A program made the position numbers and the translations under genes. From the NCBI RefSeq assembly GCF_042665095.1, contig NZ_JBHTBV010000002.1: a stretch of 64,000 nt of DNA; one strand, given 5' to 3'. Of the stretch, positions 1 to 9,458 are shown piece by piece (positions within the stretch are counted from its first letter, which is position 1; every line of letters starts with the position of its first letter). The notes below the pieces were generated by a model, which ran no database searches, was not told the origin of the DNA, and saw nothing but the letters and a program-made list of their open reading frames with translations. Source of the DNA: Gordonibacter pamelaeae. GTDB taxonomy: Bacteria; Actinomycetota; Coriobacteriia; Coriobacteriales; Eggerthellaceae.

Positions 1-2
1 GG

Positions 3-2018
3 AGGTGGAGCGTCACCGCGCCCGAGCAGTACAAGGTCCTGAAAGGGCTGCTCGACCGCGCCGACGTGGAGCTCGTCGTGAACGCCTGCGACGCCGACCG
101 CGAGGGCGAGGGCATCTTCCGGCGCGTCTGGACCCATTCCGGCTGCAAGAAGCCCGTCCGTCGCTTCTGGTCCACCTCGCTCGTGCCAGAGCAGGTGCGG
201 ACCGACCTCGCCCACGCCAAGCCCCTCTCCGACTACGACGGCCTCGCCGACGCCGCCGAGGGCAGGGCCAAGGCGGACTGGCTCGTGGGCCTCAACGCCT
301 CGCGCGCCCTATCGTGCCTCTACGAAGGCTCGCGCCTGTCCGCCGGCCGCGTCCAGACCCCGACGCTGGCGCTGGTCGTCGAGCGGACCCGCGCGATCCG
401 CGACTTCAAATCGGTCCCCTTCTTCCAGGTGGAGTGCTCGGTCGGCAGGACGGCGCACGTGCGTCTCGCCGGCGAGAAGCTGAAGACCCGTCAGGAGGCC
501 GAGCGCCGCGCCCATGCGGCCGTCGGGTCGCAGTGCGCGATCCTGAAGGTCGAGCGCAGGCAGGAGAAGTGCCGCGCGCCCAAGCTCTACGACCTCACCG
601 GGCTGCAACGCGACGCATCGACGCGCGCGGGCCTCACCGCGGAGGAAACGCTGAACGCGCTGCAAACGCTGTACGAGAAGAAGCTGGCGACATATCCCAG
701 GACCGAGAGCCGCTACATCGGCGAGTCCGACATCCCCGAGACGGCCCGCGTGCTCTCGGCCATCGCGGTGCCGGGAATCGTCGGCGAGGCCGCCGCGGCC
801 GGGTTCGACGCGTCGCGCTCCGACGTCGCCCGCGTGGCCGACGACTCGAAGGTCCACGGCCACGGCGCGATCCTGCCCACGGCGCTGCTCGGCGCCAAGG
901 AGATGGCCAAGCTCGATGGCGCAGAGCGCTCCGTGGCCATCCTCATCTGCTGCCGCCTCATGGCCGCCACCATGGACCCCGCGACGAAGCTCAATGCCAA
1001 GGTCGAGGCCGAGATCTGCGGCGACGCCTACACGGCCTCGGGCAGCACTGTCACGGACGCGTCCTGGATCGCCGTGGACGAGGCGTGCCGTGCCGCGCTT
1101 GCGGGCGGCGGCAAGGCCCCCGACGACGAGGACGAGGCGCAGGCCATCCCCGCCGACATCGAGCAGGGCGACTCGTTCACCGTGGGCGAGGGCGACGGGC
1201 GCGTGAAGGACGGCAAGACGACCCCGCCGAAGCCCTACACGGACGCGACGCTGCTGTCGGCCATGGAGCACGCCGGCCGGTCCATCGAGGACCGCGAGCT
1301 GAAGGCGGCCATCGAGGACGACTCGATGCACTCCGGCGGCCTGGGGACGCCGGCCACCCGCGCCAGCATGATCGAGAAGCTGATCGAGGCTAAGTACATC
1401 CGCCGCCGAGGCAAGACGCTCTCGGCCACCGAGCGCGGCGAGACGCTGATCGACATCGTGTGCGACTCGCTCAAGACCCCCGAGCTCACCGCGAAGTGGG
1501 AGCTCTCCCTGTCGCACGTCGAGCGGGGAGAGGGGTCGCTGTCCGACTTCCTCTCCGGCATCGAGGGCTACACCGCCGCGGTCGTGTCCGACCTCGAGGG
1601 CGGCTTCGACCCCGCGCAGGCCGCGGCCGTGTCCGGCCGCGAGGAGCTGTGCCGGTGCCCGGCCTGCGGAGCGCCGATCGTGCTGTCGCGCAGCGGAAAG
1701 CAGTGGCAGTGCTCGTCTTCGAAGTGGGCCGGCAAGGAGGAGGGCTGGCGGCTGCTCCAGGGCTGCGGCGTGAAGCTCAACATCGTCCAGAACGGCAGGA
1801 AGCTCACCAAGTCCCAGGCCAAGGCGATCCTGTCGGGAAAGACGGTCCACCTGACCGGCCTGGCGAAGAAGGACGGCAGCGGCACGTTCGACACCGACGC
1901 GAAGCTCGGCGAGGCGCCCTACACCGGGTTCGTCGAGTTCTGCCGGAGCGAGAGGCCGGACGGCGGCACCGGCGGCGCGGGCCGCACGGGCACGCGCCGC
2001 GCTCGCGGGAAACGGTAG
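3..2018 (+). CDS. topB: Type IA DNA topoisomerase (TopB/TraE-like), 5' end outside window
   Basis: Type IA topoisomerase of the kind carried by conjugative plasmids and ICEs; it passes single strands to decatenate or resolve replication and transfer intermediates. The reading frame is already open at the left edge, so the N-terminus is missing. The Toprim motif DADREGEG is encoded at 90-113, the catalytic tyrosine lies in TYPRTES (Tyr codon 693-695), and the C-terminal part has a Cys-containing zinc-ribbon-like stretch (CRCPACG, later GCGVKL) and a basic end. The next gene starts 4 bp after the stop, so the two are probably cotranscribed. A chromosomal TopA is possible, but the accessory surroundings and the lone Xre neighbour favour the mobile-element type. 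The product lacks the C-terminal tail seen on many other proteins of this window. Confidence 0.9.
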   Translation, partial: RWSVTAPEQYKVLKGLLDRADVELVVNACDADREGEGIFRRVWTHSGCKKPVRRFWSTSLVPEQVRTDLAHAKPLSDYDGLADAAEGRAKADWLVGLNASRALSCLYEGSRLSAGRVQTPTLALVVERTRAIRDFKSVPFFQVECSVGRTAHVRLAGEKLKTRQEAERRAHAAVGSQCAILKVERRQEKCRAPKLYDLTGLQRDASTRAGLTAEETLNALQTLYEKKLATYPRTESRYIGESDIPETARVLSAIAVPGIVGEAAAAGFDASRSDVARVADDSKVHGHGAILPTALLGAKEMAKLDGAERSVAILICCRLMAATMDPATKLNAKVEAEICGDAYTASGSTVTDASWIAVDEACRAALAGGGKAPDDEDEAQAIPADIEQGDSFTVGEGDGRVKDGKTTPPKPYTDATLLSAMEHAGRSIEDRELKAAIEDDSMHSGGLGTPATRASMIEKLIEAKYIRRRGKTLSATERGETLIDIVCDSLKTPELTAKWELSLSHVERGEGSLSDFLSGIEGYTAAVVSDLEGGFDPAQAAAVSGREELCRCPACGAPIVLSRSGKQWQCSSSKWAGKEEGWRLLQGCGVKLNIVQNGRKLTKSQAKAILSGKTVHLTGLAKKDGSGTFDTDAKLGEAPYTGFVEFCRSERPDGGTGGAGRTGTRRARGKR

Positions 2019-2021
2019 GCC

Positions 2022-2342
2022 ATGGCCGCCGTCACGCGCGACGGGGACGGCTGCGTACCCCTCGCCGAGCTCGACATCAACCCGGCGCTGCGCGCGACCT
2101 GCCAGCGCCGGCTCGCCGCGGCGCTCGAGGGGCGCGCCATGACCGCCAGGAAGCTCGCGGAGTTCTCCGGCGTGTCCGAGGCGGTCATCTCGAGGACGCT
2201 GCACGGACAGCGCACGCCCACGCTCGACGCGATCGTGCGCCTCTCGCTCACGCTCAACGTGTCGGCCGACTACCTTCTCGGCCTCAAGGCGTCCCCCCAG
2301 GGCGATTACCGGAACGGCCCCCAGGGAGACGGCGGGGCGTAG
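2022..2342 (+). CDS. Xre-family helix-turn-helix regulator
   Basis: A 106-aa probable DNA-binding protein. The Cro/C1-type helix-turn-helix is at about residues 34-85, with the typical pattern MTARKLAEFSGVSEAVISR, then LHGQRTPTLDAIVRLS and the closing NVSADYLLGL. The N-terminal 30 residues have no recognisable motif and the C-terminus is a short Gly/Gln-rich tail. It starts 4 bp after the topoisomerase stop, which implies translational coupling. Directly downstream lies the palindrome-promoter module that drives the large adhesin, so this regulator is one candidate for acting on that site; that is only positional reasoning. Confidence 0.8.
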   Translation: MAAVTRDGDGCVPLAELDINPALRATCQRRLAAALEGRAMTARKLAEFSGVSEAVISRTLHGQRTPTLDAIVRLSLTLNVSADYLLGLKASPQGDYRNGPQGDGGA

Positions 2343-2358
2343 GGCGAGCGGAGTCCGC

Positions 2359-2417
2359 TTCCCGTTCGGAAAGTCCCGGCGGTCACCGGTGTAGACCGGC
2401 AACCGGCTGGGTAACAT
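2359..2417 (+). promoter_or_regulatory. Palindrome-39-TAACAT promoter module (adhesin)
   Basis: A slightly imperfect copy of the element-wide palindrome, TTCCCGTTCGGAAA (2359-2372), is followed after exactly 39 bp by GGG-TAACAT (hexamer 2412-2417). The adhesin start codon is 70 bp further on. The 39-bp spacing recurs at 14706, 39305, 56352 and 58255. Confidence 0.6.
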
Positions 2418-2487
2418 ATCTCAGATTACGGGCGCCGTGCCGGGGTCTCCCGGCCGGCGCCAAGGACATGGAAAGGATGATGCCGAG

Positions 2488-5400
2488 ATGAAGCATACAG
2501 GAAGCGGCAGCCATACCGCCCGCGCGAAGCTCGGGCGCCTCGGCGTGGGCGCCCTGTCCATCGTCTTCGCCCTGAGCCAGGTGCTCGGACTGGTCGCGCC
2601 CGCGGTGCCGGCCGCCTGGGCGGAGCCGGCGGCAGAGCCCGAGACCGTGACCGTGACGCTCGCCGCCGGCGAGCACGGCAGCCTCGCCATCGCAGGCGAG
2701 GACGCCGAGAGCGACACGGTCACGGTCGACAAGGGCTCGAACGTGACCGTCGAGGTCACGTTCGACGACGGCTGGTTCGCCGACTCGCTCACGGCCTTCG
2801 CCGGCGACGGGTCCGAGGCCGCAAAGCTCGAAGTCGAGGACGGCCGCGCCACCTTCAAGGCGGAGACGGACACCACCGTGACGTGCGCCTTCTACGAAGA
2901 CGGCTCCAACGGATCGGCCGCCCTCGAGGCCGTCGCCACCGATGCCTCGGCCAAGCAGGCCAAGCAGGCCTCGGACAAGGCCTACATCAAGGCCAACCTC
3001 GACGAATCGCTCTCGGGCCTCGACAAGTTCGAGCGCCGCGACGTGCTGACCGTCACCACCACCACGATCGATTCCGCCAAGGTCGCCTCGCCCACGCTCG
3101 ACGGCCTGTGGGCCGATACGGACGGCGACGGCATGGGCGACTACAGCGACGCGTTGAAATCCAACGCCGTGAGCCATGCCGTTCTGTACGACCTCGACGA
3201 CTCTTCCGACTACCTCGTGGGCCGCGCCGGCTCCGACATCTCGGGCGCGACGCTGGCCGACTGGGGCGCATCGGAGAACAACGCCGACGCCGCCATGCGC
3301 CGCGGCTTCAAGTTCGACGCGGCAACAGGGTTGGTCTACGTGCCCAAGAAGTACACGGCCAAGAACAAGGCCGGCGAGTACAAGGTCGCGTCCTCCCGCA
3401 TCCAGCTCCTCTACGCCACGTCCGACAAGGGCGCGGTGAACACCTTCCCCGTGAAGGTCGAGGCCGAGAACGTGGACGGCCGCGCAGCCAAGTCCGGAAC
3501 CGCCTCGGTCGACGTCTCGTCCCCCGATACCCAGATCGCGCTCGCCCGCGACAAGGCCGCCCGCAAGTCGATCTCCGACGCCACGATCGAGTCCGTCACC
3601 GTCAACGGCATCGAGTACACGCGCGCCCTCGATATGTGGACCTACGACGAGGACACCGGCACGCTCGACATCCTCATCGCCGCGGCGGGCGTGCGCAGCG
3701 TCGACATCAAGCTCGCCAACGACGCCGAGAAGAACGTCGGCTCCTGGCTCGCGTCCCTCGCCACCGAGGCCTTCGCCGGAAACGTGTGGAACATCGGAAC
3801 GTGGGAGTTCCAGTCCGCGCCCTGGGCCGGAATGTCCTTCCACACCGCCGGCCACAACAGGTACACCGGCACCACCACCGGCGCCACCCTGCCGGCGGTG
3901 GAGAATCCGTCCGGCGGACGCTACGAGGCCAAGACGATCTATCAGGCGCTCGGCACGCAGAACGTCGACGTCTCCGCCCTCCAGTCCGGAGCCTGGTCGA
4001 TCGAGCGCTCCTGCACGATCGCCGCGCAGACGGTCTCCGGCGTGACCATCCCCAACGCGACGAGCGTCGACCTCACCTGCGGGCACGTCGGCGTGAACCC
4101 CTCCGGCCAGCTCGACCACTCCTACAACCAGGCCGTCCACACCGACGACGACTACGGCCAGACCGTGCGCATCGCCGCCGTCAACGGCGACGAGGCGATC
4201 ATCGGCGTCACCGTCCCGACCACCTTCACGCAGGCCGGCGCCGGCTTCTTCAAGATCAAGTGGAAGCTGAACAAGGTCCGCTACACCTTCTCCAAGTGCT
4301 CGGCCAACGTCTCCATCACCGACGGCAACTCCGAGTACTCCGTCGAGGGCGCCGAGTACGACATCTACCGCTCCTCCGACAACGCGCTCGTGTCGCATAT
4401 CGTCACCGACGCATCTGGCAATGCCGCGCTGGACCTCGAGCCCAACCAGGCCTATTACGCCGTCGAGACCAAGGCGCCCGCGGGCTACACGCTCCACGAG
4501 GGCCATATCACCTTCAGGACCGGCAACTCCGCCGGGACCGAGCAGCTGAAGGACGACCCCGGTGCTGTTAGGTTGACAATTAACAAAAAGGATTCTGCCA
4601 CTCTTGGTGATGCGCAGAACGGCTCCACACTTGAGGGTGCCGAATATAAAGTCACGTCACTGTCCACTCCCGGTTGGGAGCAGACGGGTAAAACCAATAG
4701 CAAGGGTGTTTTGACGATTCACGATGTGCCTCTCGGTAAGATTCGCGTTGAAGAAATTAAGGCACCAAACGGTTATAAACTTGATTCTACGGCCCATGAA
4801 TATGAAGTAAAAGCCGGTTCCTATACCGTGATTCCGTCTGACGAAATCAATCTTGAGCCTGAGGACGACTTCAAGGAGAACCCCGTCTCGTTCGATATCG
4901 AGATTGCCAAGACCAAGGGCGGCGAGGACGACAGCTGGGAGTCCGACGACGGCCAGGGAAACGCCGCCGCGGGCGTCCAGTTCCAGATCATCTCGAACAC
5001 CACCGAGGAGGTCGTCGGAACCCTGACGACCAACGATGCCGGCTTCGCGTCCACCAAGGACGCAGCCACCTGCGACGATACATCCACCTCCGAGGACAAG
5101 ACCGACGACCCGGCGCGACCGTGGTTCGGCTCGGGCAAGCGCAACGCCGGCATCTCCGGCGCCGTGCCCTACGACGCCGCGGGCTACACGATCCGCGAGG
5201 TCGATTCCACGGTGCCCGAGGGCTTCGACCACGTGGACGACTGGACGATCTCGGCCGACGACCTCGTGGACGGCACCACGAAATACTACTCCGTCATCGA
5301 CAAGACGCTCAACAGCCGCATCCAGATCGTCAAGACCGATGCCGAGACCGGGAACACCGTGCCCCTCTCCGGCTTCAAGTTCCAAGTGCTCGACTCGAAC

Positions 5401-8148
5401 GGCGAGACCATGAGCTTCACCGACCCCTACGACGTCAACGGCACCGTCGACACCTTCACGACCGACGACGCCGGGCAGGTCACGATCCCGCAGCGCCTCA
5501 AGTCCGGCAAGTACTCCATCAAGGAGATCTCCGCCGTGGCGCCCTACACCGTCAACGGCGATGCAGTCGGCTTCGAGGTCCCCAAGGACTACAAGAAGGC
5601 CTCCCCCGTGACCGTCATCAAGGTCTCAGACAAGCAGGCGAAGGGTAAGGCGACCATCACGAAGACGTGCTCGCATGACGGCGAGGCACTTCAGGGCGCA
5701 GAGTACGACGTCGTGGCGCAGCAAGACATCGTGTCCCCCGACGGCACCGTGCGCGCCGCGGCCGGAGACGTCGTCGACCATGTGAAGACCGGCGATGACG
5801 GCAAGGCGACCACCAAGGGGCTCTACCTCGGTGCCGGCTCGGCGACCTACGCCTTCGTCGAGACCAAGGCCCCCTCGGGCCACGTCCTCGACGAGACGCC
5901 TACCGCGTTCACCCTCTCCTACGAGGACGGCGCCACGGCCGAGGTGAAGGCCGCATCCGACCAGTCCGACGCCCCGACCAGATTCGATGTCTACAAGATC
6001 GTCAAGGGCGGCAACACACCGCTTCCCGGGGCGAAATTCCAAATCTGGAACGCCGACGACGAGATCTCGATCGGGAACACCGCCGGCAACCTCGCCGTGC
6101 GCGCCGAGGCCGGAAGCGAGGTCTCCATCAGGAAGGCCGTCGCCGCCGCAAGCGTCAAGGCCGACATCGATGACGGCACCTCCCTCATGCTCAAATCCGC
6201 AAACGGCATGGAAACCACGCTCGGGGCCGATGCCGTCGATATGGAACCCGGCACGTACACCATGATCGCCACTCGGGACGGCAAGACCCTCGAGGGCGAG
6301 GAGGTCGAGATCGAGGCAGGCAAGACCTACACCGCCAAGGTCGCGACCGGCCTGCTCGGCGGTCATGCGACCCTCTCCGACGACGGATACGCCATGCCCG
6401 CCATCCGGCTCGCCTGGTCCGAGGTCGATTCGGCCTACGAGGGCCGCGGTCTGGACTTCGGCACTTACGACCTAACCGTCTCGGGCAAGCCCGCCGGCAG
6501 CATCGCGATCGATGAGGACGGGACGACCTACGCCTCGGTCAGCGGCGGCAAGGCCCGCCGCGTGCCCGTCCTGCTCAAGGAGGGCAAGAGCGCCAAGGAG
6601 GATGTGACCGGCGCCGACGGCTCGATCAGCTTCTGGCACCTCGCCGCCGGCACATACCGTGTCGCCGAGAGCGAGGCGCCCGCCGGATACGTCGAGGCAC
6701 CGGAGATCAAGACCTTCACCGTCGGCACCGACGGGCGAATCGAGGGCCGCGAGGCCGGACAGACGAGCTTCGAGGACGACTTCACCAAGGTCCGCATCTC
6801 AAAGCGCGATATCACCGACGAGTCCGAGGTCGAGGGTGCCAAGCTCACCGTCACCGATTCCGAGGGCACGACCATCGACTCATGGACCTCGATCACCGAG
6901 GATCACGAGATCGATGCGCTCGCGCCCGGCAAGTACACGCTCACCGAGCAGCGCACGCCCACTACCTACGACCAGGCCGAGAGCATCGAGTTCGAGGTGA
7001 AAAAGACCGGGGAGGTCCAGACCGTCACGATGTACGACTCGCCCATCTCCATCAGCGGCGAGATCGACAAGCGACAGGAGATCGCCGACCCCACCGCCAA
7101 GGACACCGATGCCAACGGCGACGGCCTGAACACCGCCGAGACCAAGGCATCCGACGACGGCTCCTATGCCTACACCATCGACTTCCGCTCGACGTCGAAC
7201 ACCTGGACCGACGAGTTCACGGTCGAGGACGACCTGACCGCCGCCGTCGACGGCCGCGCTCAGCTCACATCGATCACCACGCCGCAGGCCCTCGAGGACT
7301 ACGACGGCAAGATGAACGTCTGGTACAGGACCGACAAGACGCCCGACGACTATATCGACGAGTCCGGTGCCAACGCCACGCTTTCCGACGGCCATGAGAA
7401 CCCCTGGCTGTCCGACGAGGCCACCGCCCCAACCCTTGGCGAGGACGGCCGAGCCGTCGACTTCACCGGATGGAAGCTCTGGCGCGCCGACATGCCCACG
7501 ACCGTGGCCGCCGAGCTCGCCGTGGCAGACCTCGGCCTCGAGGAGGGCGAGCACGTCACCGCCATCCGCTTCGAGTACGGCCGCGTGGAGCAGGGCTTCA
7601 CCACCCGCGACGGAGGCTGGGACCGCGACGGCATCAAGGACGCCCACGACGACATCGCCAGCGCCGAGGACACGGCCAAGGAAAACGGCTCCCATCCCGA
7701 CGGCTCGGGCGATGGGCCCGAGACCGCATATGCGCCCGCCATCGTGCGCATGAAGGCCACCGACGGCTACACCGCCGGCACCTCGCTCGACAACTACGCC
7801 CGCGTGGACCTCACCCGCAACGGCGGCGGCGACAGCCTCGAGGACCATGACGAGGACCAGGTGACCCAGACGGCGAAGGCCGTCACGGTGCCCCCGACCA
7901 ACCTCGACCAGACCGGCCGCAACGTCATCATCGGCCTCGCCGCGACCCTCGCCGCCGCGGCAGCGGCAGCCGCGGCGCTCATCTACCGCCGCCGCATCCG
8001 TGGGTCCGCCGCGGACGACGACGATCCGGACGACGACGGTTATGGCCGCGAAGACTACGGCCATGAAGATCGTTACGGTGACGGTTACGACCGCGCCGGC
8101 TATGGGTACGATGATCGATACCGCGACGAGATCCGCAACCGCTACTGA
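2488..8148 (+). CDS. Giant SpaA/CnaB-repeat surface adhesin or pilin with sortase-type C-terminus
   Basis: A 1886-aa secreted surface protein. The start at 2488 is chosen for the GGAAAGGA sequence ahead of it and the signal peptide it opens (basic start, hydrophobic core to about residue 43, AWAEP). After a unique region of about 600 residues come at least eight SpaA/CnaB-like domains, recognisable by GAEY or GAKF openings and closing motifs such as YYAVETKAPAGYTL, RVEEIKAPNGYKL, YRVAESEAPAGY and YTLTEQRTP. The end has LDQTG (residues 1806-1810), an Ala-rich membrane helix, RRRIR, and an unusual roughly 45-residue Asp/Tyr/Gly-rich tail. LDQTG resembles an LPXTG sorting signal with Asp for Pro. 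The sortase follows after a terminator. One CnaB domain (4561-4860) has clearly lower G+C than the rest. Likely role: adhesion to host or to partner cells. Confidence 0.85.
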   Translation: MKHTGSGSHTARAKLGRLGVGALSIVFALSQVLGLVAPAVPAAWAEPAAEPETVTVTLAAGEHGSLAIAGEDAESDTVTVDKGSNVTVEVTFDDGWFADSLTAFAGDGSEAAKLEVEDGRATFKAETDTTVTCAFYEDGSNGSAALEAVATDASAKQAKQASDKAYIKANLDESLSGLDKFERRDVLTVTTTTIDSAKVASPTLDGLWADTDGDGMGDYSDALKSNAVSHAVLYDLDDSSDYLVGRAGSDISGATLADWGASENNADAAMRRGFKFDAATGLVYVPKKYTAKNKAGEYKVASSRIQLLYATSDKGAVNTFPVKVEAENVDGRAAKSGTASVDVSSPDTQIALARDKAARKSISDATIESVTVNGIEYTRALDMWTYDEDTGTLDILIAAAGVRSVDIKLANDAEKNVGSWLASLATEAFAGNVWNIGTWEFQSAPWAGMSFHTAGHNRYTGTTTGATLPAVENPSGGRYEAKTIYQALGTQNVDVSALQSGAWSIERSCTIAAQTVSGVTIPNATSVDLTCGHVGVNPSGQLDHSYNQAVHTDDDYGQTVRIAAVNGDEAIIGVTVPTTFTQAGAGFFKIKWKLNKVRYTFSKCSANVSITDGNSEYSVEGAEYDIYRSSDNALVSHIVTDASGNAALDLEPNQAYYAVETKAPAGYTLHEGHITFRTGNSAGTEQLKDDPGAVRLTINKKDSATLGDAQNGSTLEGAEYKVTSLSTPGWEQTGKTNSKGVLTIHDVPLGKIRVEEIKAPNGYKLDSTAHEYEVKAGSYTVIPSDEINLEPEDDFKENPVSFDIEIAKTKGGEDDSWESDDGQGNAAAGVQFQIISNTTEEVVGTLTTNDAGFASTKDAATCDDTSTSEDKTDDPARPWFGSGKRNAGISGAVPYDAAGYTIREVDSTVPEGFDHVDDWTISADDLVDGTTKYYSVIDKTLNSRIQIVKTDAETGNTVPLSGFKFQVLDSNGETMSFTDPYDVNGTVDTFTTDDAGQVTIPQRLKSGKYSIKEISAVAPYTVNGDAVGFEVPKDYKKASPVTVIKVSDKQAKGKATITKTCSHDGEALQGAEYDVVAQQDIVSPDGTVRAAAGDVVDHVKTGDDGKATTKGLYLGAGSATYAFVETKAPSGHVLDETPTAFTLSYEDGATAEVKAASDQSDAPTRFDVYKIVKGGNTPLPGAKFQIWNADDEISIGNTAGNLAVRAEAGSEVSIRKAVAAASVKADIDDGTSLMLKSANGMETTLGADAVDMEPGTYTMIATRDGKTLEGEEVEIEAGKTYTAKVATGLLGGHATLSDDGYAMPAIRLAWSEVDSAYEGRGLDFGTYDLTVSGKPAGSIAIDEDGTTYASVSGGKARRVPVLLKEGKSAKEDVTGADGSISFWHLAAGTYRVAESEAPAGYVEAPEIKTFTVGTDGRIEGREAGQTSFEDDFTKVRISKRDITDESEVEGAKLTVTDSEGTTIDSWTSITEDHEIDALAPGKYTLTEQRTPTTYDQAESIEFEVKKTGEVQTVTMYDSPISISGEIDKRQEIADPTAKDTDANGDGLNTAETKASDDGSYAYTIDFRSTSNTWTDEFTVEDDLTAAVDGRAQLTSITTPQALEDYDGKMNVWYRTDKTPDDYIDESGANATLSDGHENPWLSDEATAPTLGEDGRAVDFTGWKLWRADMPTTVAAELAVADLGLEEGEHVTAIRFEYGRVEQGFTTRDGGWDRDGIKDAHDDIASAEDTAKENGSHPDGSGDGPETAYAPAIVRMKATDGYTAGTSLDNYARVDLTRNGGGDSLEDHDEDQVTQTAKAVTVPPTNLDQTGRNVIIGLAATLAAAAAAAAALIYRRRIRGSAADDDDPDDDGYGREDYGHEDRYGDGYDRAGYGYDDRYRDEIRNRY

Positions 8149-8172
8149 CGATAGGGCCGACTAGCCCGCATC

Positions 8173-8206
8173 GGGGCCCGACGCAACCTTGCGCCGGGCC
8201 CCTTTT
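8173..8206 (+). terminator. Rho-independent terminator after the adhesin
   Basis: GGGGCCCG-a-CGCAA-cc-TTGCG-c-CGGGCCCC hairpin followed directly by TTTT, in the gap between adhesin and sortase. Read-through would supply lower sortase expression. Confidence 0.8.
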
Positions 8207-8226
8207 CGATTACAGAGGAGATTCCC

Positions 8227-8961
8227 ATGAAGAGACGACCGCGACGGAAACGCAAGGCCCTCGATATCATCCTCGCCGCCATATGCGCCTCATCGCTCGC
8301 CGCGGCCGCCCTCATCGGGTTGACGATCCTGCACGAGGGCGCCGTCTACAGCGATATTTCGGCCGTGGCGGGAGCCGCCGAGGGCGGCGGCATCGACTGG
8401 GAGGCCCTGCGCGCACGGAACCCCGACATCTCCGCATGGGTGAGCGTCGAGGGCACCCCGATCGACTACCCGGTGGTCTCGCCCAGAGAAGGCGACCCGC
8501 AGGGCTTCTATCTCAACCACGACTTTGACCGGAACTGGTCGTTCGCTGGATGCCCCTACCTCGACCCGCGCGGCACGGCCGACGGGCGGCATGCGCTCGT
8601 CTACGGACACCACCTCAACTTCGACAGCGAGATGTTCACCTACCTGAGGAACGCATGGCGACAGGAGAAGTTCGATACGCTCGGCGACATGTATTGGTCG
8701 ACGCCGGACGGGGGCACCATGCGCCTCCACCCGGCATTCTCACTGTCGGTCGACAAGAGCTTTGCGGGCATCCAGAGGTTCGATCTCACCGGCGCCGCCG
8801 AGACACGGACATGGCTTGCGGACCTCTCGGCGCAGGCGAGCGCGAGGGCGGACGGATGCGACGACCTGTGCGCGCACGCCACGCGCGCCGTCACGCTCGT
8901 GACGTGCACCGGAAACTTCGCAGGCGGCCGAGCGAGGACCCTCACGGTATTCGTCGGCTGA
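8227..8961 (+). CDS. srtB: Class B sortase
   Basis: A 244-aa membrane-anchored cysteine transpeptidase that would attach or polymerise the adhesin encoded just upstream. It has a basic N-terminus (KRRPRRKRK), one membrane helix at about residues 13-35, then an extracellular sortase fold. Catalytic residues are visible: His128 in LVYGHH, Cys227 in TLVTCTGN and Arg237 in GRARTLTVF; the motif WVSVEGTPIDYPVV is typical of class B enzymes. The GAGGAG ribosome binding site at 8215-8220 supports the start. The length fits the family. The substrate is probably the LDQTG-bearing adhesin, inferred from adjacency only. Confidence 0.92.
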   Translation: MKRRPRRKRKALDIILAAICASSLAAAALIGLTILHEGAVYSDISAVAGAAEGGGIDWEALRARNPDISAWVSVEGTPIDYPVVSPREGDPQGFYLNHDFDRNWSFAGCPYLDPRGTADGRHALVYGHHLNFDSEMFTYLRNAWRQEKFDTLGDMYWSTPDGGTMRLHPAFSLSVDKSFAGIQRFDLTGAAETRTWLADLSAQASARADGCDDLCAHATRAVTLVTCTGNFAGGRARTLTVFVG

Positions 8962-9021
8962 TTTTTCCGACAAACATGTCACACCATGGAAAAGAGGCAC
9001 AAAAGAGGGAATAAAAACGGG

Positions 9022-9027
9022 TATAAA
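9022..9027 (+). promoter_or_regulatory. Candidate extended -10 (GGG-TATAAA)
   Basis: The 134-bp gap 8962-9095 is strikingly A-rich and contains GGGTATAAA about 70 bp before the Phd-like gene. The GGG-TAnnnA form resembles other -10 boxes of this window, but there is no upstream palindrome. A half-site-like TTCCCGTCTCG occurs at 9053-9063. Confidence 0.35.
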
Positions 9028-9095
9028 AAAGGTAAGAAAGCGATAAAACCGCTTCCCGTCTCGATAAACGCACTATCTCGGAAGGAGGTGCCGAA

Positions 9096-9425
9096 ATGGA
9101 TGGAAGCGCCCAGCTGCCGCCGCCGGCGCCGGTCGGCATAACCGAACTCAAGAACAACTTCGCCTCGATCGCGAAGCGGGTGCATGACACGTCGATGCCC
9201 TGCACCGTGCTCAAGCAGGGCCGGGCATACGTCGCCATCGTCCCCGTGGACCCGGGATACAGGGCAAAAGGGAAATACGCCTGCAACCAGTACACGAGGG
9301 TGCTGCGGCGCCTGTTCACGTTCTGCCGGAACGCGCACGACCAGAAGACCACGTTCGTGCTGCGCCGCCGCAACGAGGACTACGTCGCCATCGCGCCGCT
9401 CGATCCTCCCGATACCGGGGACTGA
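9096..9425 (+). CDS. Phd/YefM-like antitoxin-type protein, no toxin partner seen
   Basis: A 109-aa protein with a Phd/YefM-like N-terminal segment: GITELKNNFASIAKRVHD, then PCTVLKQGRAYVAIVPVDP. The second half echoes the same strand pattern (TTFVLRRRNEDYVAIAPLDP), as if the C-terminal part of the fold were duplicated. A strong AAGGAGG site precedes the ATG. Phd proteins normally bind DNA and neutralise a toxin encoded next to them; the following gene encodes a small membrane protein, not a recognisable toxin. It may therefore be an orphan repressor. Family call is moderately sure, function is not. Confidence 0.6.
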   Translation: MDGSAQLPPPAPVGITELKNNFASIAKRVHDTSMPCTVLKQGRAYVAIVPVDPGYRAKGKYACNQYTRVLRRLFTFCRNAHDQKTTFVLRRRNEDYVAIAPLDPPDTGD

Positions 9426-9458
9426 GCGCTTAGGGAAACCCGAGGGAAAGGACCGGCC

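Noticed and set aside
2383..8064. Long minus-strand frames (700, 394 and 246 codons) opposite the adhesin
   Set aside because: Antisense shadows of a GC-rich gene: Gly/Val/Arg/Asp-rich composition, no ribosome binding sites, no domains.
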